A stretch of 19,427 bases of DNA, from NCBI GenBank assembly GCA_027083655.1, contig JALWNS010000189.1:1-19427 (forward strand). The letters run 5' to 3'. Both the position numbers and the translations under genes were made by a program. The notes under the pieces were generated by a model that did not search any database, was not told the origin of the DNA, and saw only the letters and a program-made list of their open reading frames with translations. How positions within the stretch are numbered: the first letter of the stretch is position 1; every line of letters starts with the position of its first letter. This DNA is from Bacteroidales bacterium (lineage in GTDB: Bacteria; Bacteroidota; Bacteroidia; Bacteroidales; S143-33). Of this stretch, positions 1 to 5,659 are shown piece by piece.

Positions 1-14
1 TTATTATAAAACAT

Positions 15-22
15 TATTTTTG
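15..22 (+). promoter_or_regulatory. -7 promoter element for the pyrophosphatase gene
   Basis: TATTTTTG matches the Bacteroidota -7 consensus TAnnTTTG and lies 32 bases before the ATG at 55. The -33 region would lie at or beyond the window edge, so only half of the promoter can be judged. Confidence 0.55.
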
Positions 23-54
23 TGCGACAAAAAACCATAAAACCAGAATAAACG

Positions 55-2460
55 ATGAAAAAGGCTACTAGTGCACTTCTGGGGCTTCTGCTTTTGCCAA
101 CAATTACGTTTGCAAGTGAAGCAGACTTGATTATCCCAGATTTAGGAGATTACAGGAAACTCCTTTATTGGGGATTTGCAATTACTTTAATAGGAATGTT
201 ATTTGGATTGTACCAATTTCTGAAAGTTAAGAAGTTGCCTGCTTTCAAGTCAATGAAAGAAGTAGGTAGTGTGATTTATTCAACATGTAAAACTTATCTT
301 ATCCAACAGGGTAAATTTTTGTTAATTCTGTTTGTATTCATCGCAGTAGTATCCGCTTTTTATTTTGGTTATTTGAAGGAAATGGGTATCCTTCAGGTAT
401 TGATGATTATAGGTTGGACCGTAGTTGGTATCTTAGGATCATATAGTGTAGCTTGGTTTGGTATTAGAATGAATACATTGGCAAATGCACGCATGTCTTT
501 TGCTTCACTCGAAGGCAAGCCGACAAAGCTCACAGATATTCCTTTGAATGCGGGTATGAGCATAGGCTTGATGCTTGTTAGTATTGAGCTCACCCTTATG
601 CTTATCATTTTGCTTTTTGTTCCAGGTGAATATGCAGGTGCAACATTCATTGGATTTGCAATAGGAGAATCGTTGGGTGCTAGTGCCTTGCGTATAGCAG
701 GTGGTATTTTTACCAAGATTGCAGATATTGCTTCTGACCTGATGAAAGTCGTATTTAAGATTGGGGAGGATGACCCTCGCAACCCAGGTGTTATAGCAGA
801 CTGTACTGGGGATAACGCTGGAGATTCCGTTGGCCCGACAGCCGATGGTTTTGAAACTTATGGAGTGACAGGTGTTGCCCTGATAACCTTCATTGTTCTG
901 GCTGTGAAGGATCCTGCTATGCAGGCTAAGCTTCTAACATGGGTCTTTGTTATACGTGTTATGATGATTATCACCTCGATTCTGTCTTTCTGGTTAAACA
1001 AATGGATAACAGATACTTTCTACAAGGACAAGGCAGAGGATTATGATTTTGAAAAGCCTTTGACCAATTTGGTTTGGCTCACTTCAATTATTTCGATCTT
1101 GTCAACATACGTAGTAAGTTATTTTATGCTTGGTAGCCAGGACAATTTATGGTTCTTGCTTTCAACAATTATGAGTGCAGGAACGTTGGGTGCAGCACTA
1201 ATACCTGAATTCACAAAAATATTTACCTCTCCAAAGAGCAAGCATGTATTAGAAGTTGTAGAATCATCACGAGAAGGTGGTGCATCCCTGAACATTCTCT
1301 CTGGTTTTGTAGCAGGTAATTTTAGTGCTTTTTGGCAGGGTATTGTATTCTTCGTGCTAATGTTGATAGCATATATTGCTAGCCAGTTTGGATTGGGAGA
1401 ATTTATGAGTTACGAAACAATCTTTGCTTTTGGTCTTGTGGCATTTGGTATGTTGGGCATGGGGCCTGTTACGATAGCAGTAGATAGCTACGGCCCTGTG
1501 ACAGATAACGCACAGTCTGTTTACGAGCTCTCATTGATAGAGGATGATCCTGAAGCTAAGGACAAGATAAAAGAAGAATTTGGTTTTGAACCTAACTTTG
1601 AAATTGCTAAGCACTTGCTGGAAGCTAATGACGGAGCAGGAAACACATTCAAAGCAACAGCCAAGCCTGTGCTTATAGGTACTGCAGTTGTAGGTGCTAC
1701 GACAATGATCTTCTCTCTTATCCTTGTTATCCGCAACACACTGGGCATTGACCCAGAAGGAATTTTGAGTATACTGAACCCATATACAATACTAGGATTC
1801 TTGCTTGGCGGTGCAGTTATTTACTGGTTTACCGGGGCTTCTACCCAGGCAGTAGTAGCCGGTGCATACAAGGCGGTAGAATTTATAAAACGCCATATTA
1901 ACCTTGATCCCAATGCACCCAAGAAGGCTTCTGCAGAAAACTCCAACAAAGTTGTCCATATCTGTACTGTTTACGCACAGAAAGGTATGATTAACATCTT
2001 CCTGGCATTGTTCTCATTTGCATTAGGTTTCGCATTCCTCTCATCACCTACATGGACTAATGATGCAGTATCATTATTTGTAAGCTACCTGATTTCTATA
2101 GCATTCTTTGGATTATTCCAGGCTGTATTTATGGCTAATGCCGGTGGTGCATGGGACAATGCAAAGAAAGTAGTAGAGGTTGACTTGAAAGAAAAAGGTA
2201 CAGACTTGCACGCAGCCACAGTTATTGGCGACACAGTAGGAGATCCTTTCAAAGATACTTCTTCTGTATCCTTGAACCCAATTATCAAATTCACTACCCT
2301 CTTTGGCCTGCTTGCTATGGAAATTGCCATTGCAGATAAATTCCAGGCCGTCTCACCATATATTGGAGCAATCTTCTTTGCTCTAGCCCTATACTTTGTA
2401 TGGCGTTCATTCTATAAGATGAGAATTAGCGACTCTGTAGAGGCAAATAAAGCACAATAA
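55..2460 (+). CDS. hppA: Membrane-bound ion-translocating pyrophosphatase
   Basis: An integral membrane pump that hydrolyses pyrophosphate and uses the energy to export H+ (or Na+). The 801-residue product has many hydrophobic segments and the family's acidic motifs: EDDPRNP at 238-244, GDNAGDSVG at 252-260, DSYGPVTDNA at 477-486, and near the C-terminus GGAWDNAKK and a GDTVGDPFKDTSS block. The K/A switch site reads GNTFKATAKP with Lys533; in this family Lys here marks K+-independent enzymes. The usual D-x7-K-x-E substrate signature is altered to D224-IASDLMK-VVF. The N-terminus (about 1-20, ending TFA) looks like a signal peptide or an extra first membrane segment. The protein is longer than the roughly 700 residues typical of bacterial enzymes. 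It probably belongs to a divergent branch; the transported ion cannot be read from sequence with confidence. It is transcribed alone, with a terminator 17 bases after the stop. Confidence 0.93.
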   Translation: MKKATSALLGLLLLPTITFASEADLIIPDLGDYRKLLYWGFAITLIGMLFGLYQFLKVKKLPAFKSMKEVGSVIYSTCKTYLIQQGKFLLILFVFIAVVSAFYFGYLKEMGILQVLMIIGWTVVGILGSYSVAWFGIRMNTLANARMSFASLEGKPTKLTDIPLNAGMSIGLMLVSIELTLMLIILLFVPGEYAGATFIGFAIGESLGASALRIAGGIFTKIADIASDLMKVVFKIGEDDPRNPGVIADCTGDNAGDSVGPTADGFETYGVTGVALITFIVLAVKDPAMQAKLLTWVFVIRVMMIITSILSFWLNKWITDTFYKDKAEDYDFEKPLTNLVWLTSIISILSTYVVSYFMLGSQDNLWFLLSTIMSAGTLGAALIPEFTKIFTSPKSKHVLEVVESSREGGASLNILSGFVAGNFSAFWQGIVFFVLMLIAYIASQFGLGEFMSYETIFAFGLVAFGMLGMGPVTIAVDSYGPVTDNAQSVYELSLIEDDPEAKDKIKEEFGFEPNFEIAKHLLEANDGAGNTFKATAKPVLIGTAVVGATTMIFSLILVIRNTLGIDPEGILSILNPYTILGFLLGGAVIYWFTGASTQAVVAGAYKAVEFIKRHINLDPNAPKKASAENSNKVVHICTVYAQKGMINIFLALFSFALGFAFLSSPTWTNDAVSLFVSYLISIAFFGLFQAVFMANAGGAWDNAKKVVEVDLKEKGTDLHAATVIGDTVGDPFKDTSSVSLNPIIKFTTLFGLLAMEIAIADKFQAVSPYIGAIFFALALYFVWRSFYKMRISDSVEANKAQ

Positions 2461-2476
2461 CAACTTAGCAAAAGAC

Positions 2477-2510
2477 AAGAGCGGCGCCCTGAGGGCGCCG
2501 CTCTTTTTTT
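2477..2510 (+). terminator. Strong intrinsic terminator of hppA
   Basis: A perfect 13-bp stem (2477-2489 with 2493-2505), GC-rich in its core GCGGCGCCC, has a TGA loop and runs into eight or nine T residues. It sits 16 bases after the hppA stop codon. Its T-tract leads directly into the hairpin repeat array. Confidence 0.93.
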
Positions 2511-2516
2511 GTTTTT

Positions 2517-2894
2517 GCTTCGCAAAATGTCTTGCATTTCCTCGCCAGACCGTATTGAGGGGCAAGCCTTACGACTTTTGTTTTTTTGCTTTGCAAAAAT
2601 GTCTCGCATTGCCTTGCAAGACTATGTTGAAGGGCAAGCCTTACGGCTTTTGTTTTTTTGCTTCGCAAAATGTCTAGCATTGCCTTGCAAGACTATGTTG
2701 AGGGGCAAGCCTTACGGCTTTTGTTTTTTGCTTCGCAAAATGTCTAGCATTGCCATGCAAGACTATGTTGAGGGGCAAGCCCATGGCTTTTGTTTTTTTG
2801 CTTAGCAAAATGTCTAGCATTGCCATGCAAGACTATGTTGAGGGTCAAGCCTGACGGATTTTTGCTTTTTTGCTTCGCAAAAATGTCTAGCATT
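2517..2894. repeat. Tandem array of five ~71-base hairpin units plus a partial sixth
   Basis: Units begin with GCTTCGCAAAA-like sequence at 2517, 2588, 2660, 2730, 2800 and 2872 (the last is partial, about 23 bases), so periods are 71, 72, 70, 70 and 72. Each full unit can form three short hairpins; in unit 3 these are TTTTGC-TTC-GCAAAA (2656-2670), TTGC-CTT-GCAA (2680-2690) and AAGCC-TTAC-GGCTT (2707-2720). The third is followed by a T-rich run, like a weak terminator on the + strand. Units 2-4 are almost identical; units 4 and 5 share a CCATGC variant; unit 1 is the most diverged. Period lengths are mostly not multiples of three, so it is not a coding repeat. The array fills the space between two convergent genes and its last copy overlaps the deacetylase stop codon by two bases. 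Function unknown; transcription termination or RNA 3'-end protection are possible. Confidence 0.9.
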
Positions 2895-3540
2895 ATAGCC
2901 TAATTGCTTCAAACCTGTATGTATCGCTATATTCATCTAGCAGGCGTTCCAGAACATAGCGCATATTTTTTTCTGCTTTGAGACTATCGTGGAAAACGAT
3001 TATCTTACCTTGTGCTATCCTTCTGTGCACAAGATTATAACAACGCATGGGACTTATACGTGCTTCGTAATCACAACTAATCACAGACCATAAGACGATT
3101 TTGAGACCCATTTGTTGTATAGCTTTAGCCTGTTCGAGACGTATCCGGCCGTATGGTGGCCGGAAGAGATTACTGCCCTCAGGCAATAACTCCTGGGTCT
3201 TCAGTACACTCTGCAAATATGTCTGCAAGCCTGTTCGAAATCCTTTGTCATGATTATAAGTATGGTTACCAACACTATGTCCCTCCTGTACAATATCCTT
3301 AACAAGCGAGGGGTATCTACTCATATTATTTCCTATCATAAAAAACGAAGCCCGGGCATTGTAGCGGTTTAAAATCTTTAATATCCATTCTGTTATACGT
3401 GGAGTAGGTCCATCATCAAAAGTTAAATATAGTGTCTTGTTTGATCCATTAAGGTTATATACAAAGTCAGAGTTGTGGTAATATAACTTGGCCCATTTCA
3501 TACTATCGGCAACAAATCCGCAAAAATCCATGAGAATCAT
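2893..3540 (-). CDS. NodB-domain polysaccharide deacetylase
   Basis: A carbohydrate esterase family 4 enzyme of 215 residues that removes N- or O-acetyl groups from a polysaccharide (peptidoglycan, chitooligosaccharide or surface glycan; the substrate is not visible). The NodB motifs appear in order: TFDDGP at 40-45 (catalytic and metal Asp42/43), NHTYNH at 92-97 with metal ligands His93 and His97, RPPYG at 127-131, LWSV at 150-153 and VFHDS at 182-186 with the late catalytic His184. There is no signal peptide, and the protein is nearly all domain, a form common in Bacteroidota. The first ATG is used here, but Met4 or Met14 (ATG ending at 3501) are equally possible, since residues 1-20 match no motif. 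The gene is convergent with hppA and divergent from the lipoprotein gene (45 bases between starts). A near-consensus TATGTTTT (complement of 3574-3581) could be its -7 element. Confidence 0.9.
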   Translation of the reverse strand: MILMDFCGFVADSMKWAKLYYHNSDFVYNLNGSNKTLYLTFDDGPTPRITEWILKILNRYNARASFFMIGNNMSRYPSLVKDIVQEGHSVGNHTYNHDKGFRTGLQTYLQSVLKTQELLPEGSNLFRPPYGRIRLEQAKAIQQMGLKIVLWSVISCDYEARISPMRCYNLVHRRIAQGKIIVFHDSLKAEKNMRYVLERLLDEYSDTYRFEAIRL

Positions 3541-3562
3541 TGATTTTTATTAATCTAAGACT

Positions 3563-3570
3563 TACATTTG
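3563..3570 (+). promoter_or_regulatory. -7 promoter element for the lipoprotein gene
   Basis: TACATTTG fits TAnnTTTG, 15 bases before the ATG at 3586, implying a leader of only about 10 bases. No convincing -33 TTTG is present. Confidence 0.55.
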
Positions 3571-3585
3571 TCTAAAACATAAGAT

Positions 3586-4218
3586 ATGACAAAAAAACAA
3601 CTTTTTCTGCTAATATTAACTTTTAGTCTTATGTCATGCAAGACCACCTATTTTCCAACGTCAAACCATACACCTTTATTTTCCGGAAAGAGACAAGCAG
3701 ATATATCACTGGGAATAAGCAAGTTTGGATATGAGCTACAGCCAGCATATTCATTATCGAAAACGATTGCGGTCCAGGGTAATTTATTATACATTTGGCA
3801 AATGACAGATACCTCGGGGTTTGCTACCCGGTATGGGGAATTTGCAGTTGGTTACAATGGAAAAACAAAAGATTTTCTGTATGAAGTATACGGAGGTTTT
3901 GGCAGGGGAAAAAACTATTTTAGAAGCCTAACTATGGATACAGTGAAAGTTAACAAATACTTTATCCAACCTGCCATAGGATTGAGGGATGACTTTTTTC
4001 TTATTAGCGGAAGCACTAAAATTGGTATTATACAACTTGCAGGTAATAGTGCAACAAATGTTTCCCCTGTTATAGAGCCTAATGCTCATCTACGTTTGGG
4101 CTATAAAAACATTTTTTTCTACACGACAATGGGATTATCTTATCTACCTTTTGGGGCAGATTTTGTAGACAGGCACCTGCGCCTTATTTTCTCAGCCGGG
4201 TTAAGCTTCAGATTTTAA
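3586..4218 (+). CDS. Putative outer-membrane lipoprotein of unknown function
   Basis: A 210-residue conserved-hypothetical type with no known function. The N-terminus MTKKQLFLLILTFSLMSC is a lipoprotein signal: positive start, hydrophobic core and lipobox LMSC with the lipidated Cys18. The rest alternates polar and aromatic/hydrophobic residues in short stretches separated by turns and ends in Phe (FSAGLSFRF), as in small outer-membrane beta-barrels. After the lipobox comes a TTYFPTSNHTPLFSGKRQAD stretch; I recall similar Bacteroidota lipoproteins starting this way (a Thr/Tyr-Pro run and a TPLF motif followed by barrel-like strands). A lipid anchor combined with barrel-like strands suggests anchoring in the outer membrane. 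It lies upstream of panC but has its own promoter, and panC has another, so a functional link is not implied. Confidence 0.75.
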   Translation: MTKKQLFLLILTFSLMSCKTTYFPTSNHTPLFSGKRQADISLGISKFGYELQPAYSLSKTIAVQGNLLYIWQMTDTSGFATRYGEFAVGYNGKTKDFLYEVYGGFGRGKNYFRSLTMDTVKVNKYFIQPAIGLRDDFFLISGSTKIGIIQLAGNSATNVSPVIEPNAHLRLGYKNIFFYTTMGLSYLPFGADFVDRHLRLIFSAGLSFRF

Positions 4219-4230
4219 CCACTATTTTTT

Positions 4231-4238
4231 TAACTTTG
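4231..4238 (+). promoter_or_regulatory. -7 promoter element for panC
   Basis: TAACTTTG fits TAnnTTTG and lies 31 bases upstream of the panC ATG and 12 bases after the preceding stop codon. It suggests that panC is started separately from the lipoprotein gene. Confidence 0.6.
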
Positions 4239-4261
4239 CTAAACAAAGACTTGCAAAAATT

Positions 4262-4270
4262 ATGACATAA
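4262..4270 (+). other. Two-codon mini-ORF overlapping the panC start
   Basis: ATG-ACA-TAA (Met-Thr-stop) lies downstream of the predicted panC promoter, and its stop shares its last base with the panC start codon (TAATG). It could couple translation or be chance in AT-rich leader sequence. Confidence 0.3.
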
Positions 4271-5118
4271 TGGAAATCTATAAGACCAAACAGGAAGTTA
4301 ATAACCGTATTAACGAGTTAAAGAAACAGGGTAAAACAATAGGTTTTGTTCCCACAATGGGTGCATTGCACGAAGGCCATTTATCATTGATCCGTTGCTC
4401 GAAAAGAGATAATGACATAACTGTGGTAAGTATTTTTGTTAATCCTACACAATTTAATGACCCCAAAGATCTCGAGCGTTATCCTCGAATGATAGACAAA
4501 GATATAGAAAAACTAGAAGCCGAGAAGGTTGACATCCTCTTTGCACCAGATGAAAAAGAAATGTATCCCGAGCCAGACACTCGACAATTTGACTTTGGCT
4601 ATCTTGATAAAATACTGGAAGGCAAGCACAGGCAAGGACATTTCAATGGTGTAGCACAGGTAGTAAGCAAACTTTTTGACATTATACCTGCTACACGGGC
4701 ATATTTTGGCAAAAAAGACTACCAGCAATACCTTATCATGCGCGAACTGGTAAAACGCTATATGCAGCATCTGGATATTGAAATTATTCCCTGCCCTATC
4801 ATCCGCGAGAAAGACGGCCTGGCAATGAGCTCCCGTAATTTGCTTCTATCGCCAGAACAAAGAAAAAGTGCAGCTCTCATCTCGCAAACTTTATTCAGGG
4901 CAAAAGAGCTAACAAATATGATGTCGGTAGGTGAGCTAAAACAATTTGTTGTCGATACTATTAACCAAAACCCACATCTTAAGGTAGAATATTTTGAAAT
5001 AGCAGATGCAGAGACTTTATTACCTATTGAGAACTGGGATGAAGCAAAGGAAAAAATAGGGCTAATTGCAGTTTACTGCGGAGAAATAAGACTTATTGAC
5101 AATATTGAATTTAACTAA
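4270..5118 (+). CDS. panC: Pantothenate synthetase
   Basis: PanC joins pantoate and beta-alanine using ATP to make pantothenate, the precursor of coenzyme A, in the cytoplasm. At 282 residues it has the usual length. Visible motifs are PTMGALHEGH at 28-37 (the HIGH-like nucleotide site, with His34 and His37), VNPTQF at 58-63, GKHRQGHFNGV at 118-128, FGKKDYQQ at 146-153 and the KMSKS-like MSSRN at 186-190. The ATG at 4270 fits the conserved N-terminus (MEIYKT). The gene precedes panD by 58 bases; panD supplies its beta-alanine substrate. panB and panE, which make pantoate, are not in the window. Confidence 0.97.
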   Translation: MEIYKTKQEVNNRINELKKQGKTIGFVPTMGALHEGHLSLIRCSKRDNDITVVSIFVNPTQFNDPKDLERYPRMIDKDIEKLEAEKVDILFAPDEKEMYPEPDTRQFDFGYLDKILEGKHRQGHFNGVAQVVSKLFDIIPATRAYFGKKDYQQYLIMRELVKRYMQHLDIEIIPCPIIREKDGLAMSSRNLLLSPEQRKSAALISQTLFRAKELTNMMSVGELKQFVVDTINQNPHLKVEYFEIADAETLLPIENWDEAKEKIGLIAVYCGEIRLIDNIEFN

Positions 5119-5125
5119 ATTTTAA

Positions 5126-5133
5126 TAGATTTG
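5126..5133 (+). promoter_or_regulatory. -7 promoter element for panD
   Basis: TAGATTTG fits TAnnTTTG in the 58-base panC-panD gap, 43 bases before the panD start. It suggests that panD can be transcribed independently as well as by read-through from panC. Confidence 0.5.
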
Positions 5134-5176
5134 AAGACCATTTTTTCGTAAATTATTCTGGTAAATAACAATAGCC

Positions 5177-5530
5177 ATGTATATAGAAGTCCTTAAATCA
5201 AAGATACACCGCGTACGCGTCACAGAAGCAGACCTCAATTATATTGGGAGCATAACTATTGACCAGGACCTGATGGATGCTGCGGGTATAATAGAAGGAG
5301 AGAAAGTACAAGTGCTAAATATAAATAACGGGGAACGTTTTGAAACATACGTTATAAAAGGTAAACGTGGTAGTGGTGAAATCTGTTTAAACGGGCCGGC
5401 TGCACGTAAAGCCCAGGTTGGAGATATTATTATCATCGTTTCATACGCATGGATGACACCAGAGGAAGCACGTAAATTTAAACCCAAAATAATCTTTCCT
5501 GACGAGCAGACCAACAAGCTAAAGAAATAA
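5177..5530 (+). CDS. panD: Aspartate 1-decarboxylase (pyruvoyl-dependent)
   Basis: PanD makes beta-alanine from L-aspartate for pantothenate synthesis. The 117-residue proenzyme cleaves itself to create its pyruvoyl cofactor: the Gly24-Ser25 site (NYIGSITID) is present, Ser25 becoming the pyruvoyl group. Catalytic and binding residues sit at the positions known from E. coli PanD: Lys9, His11, Tyr22, Arg54, Thr57, Tyr58 and Asn72 (in LNGPAARK). The C-terminal YAWMTPEEA segment is also typical. It follows panC directly and completes the last two enzymes of the pathway. No clear terminator follows on the + strand; the hairpin at 5605-5634 better suits the convergent protease gene. Confidence 0.97.
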   Translation: MYIEVLKSKIHRVRVTEADLNYIGSITIDQDLMDAAGIIEGEKVQVLNINNGERFETYVIKGKRGSGEICLNGPAARKAQVGDIIIIVSYAWMTPEEARKFKPKIIFPDEQTNKLKK

Positions 5531-5604
5531 AGTTAAGCTATTTTTTTTGTCCAAGCTTTCTTTGCAAAATATCAATTGGTAGGCACATGTCCGAAAACAA
5601 AATA

Positions 5605-5634
5605 AGCGGCAGGGGTTTGTTAACGCCTGCCGCT
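5605..5634 (-). terminator. Hairpin terminator of the C10 protease gene
   Basis: A 9-bp GC-rich stem AGCGGCAGG / CCTGCCGCT (5605-5613 with 5626-5634) with a 12-base loop lies 25 bases past the protease stop codon. Read on the - strand it is followed by an interrupted T tract (TTATTTTGTTTT). It may also help to stop panD transcripts from the other side. Confidence 0.7.
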
Positions 5635-5659
5635 ATGGGATTCTTGTAAGGAAAAAGTA

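Noticed and set aside
393..782. 129-residue - strand ORF inside hppA
   Set aside because: Antisense to conserved hppA sequence; composition is that of a shadow frame.
2509..2805. 98-residue + strand ORF (and shorter - strand ORFs) across the repeat array
   Set aside because: Its 'repeats' arise from the DNA units, whose periods of 70-72 bases shift the frame, so the protein does not repeat consistently. No start signal or promoter was found.
2517..2894. CRISPR-like array
   Set aside because: The entire ~71-base unit is repeated with no unique spacers, and no cas genes are nearby.
5531..5604. Separate + strand terminator for panD
   Set aside because: Only a T-run with no convincing stem; the hairpin at 5605-5634 better fits the convergent protease gene.
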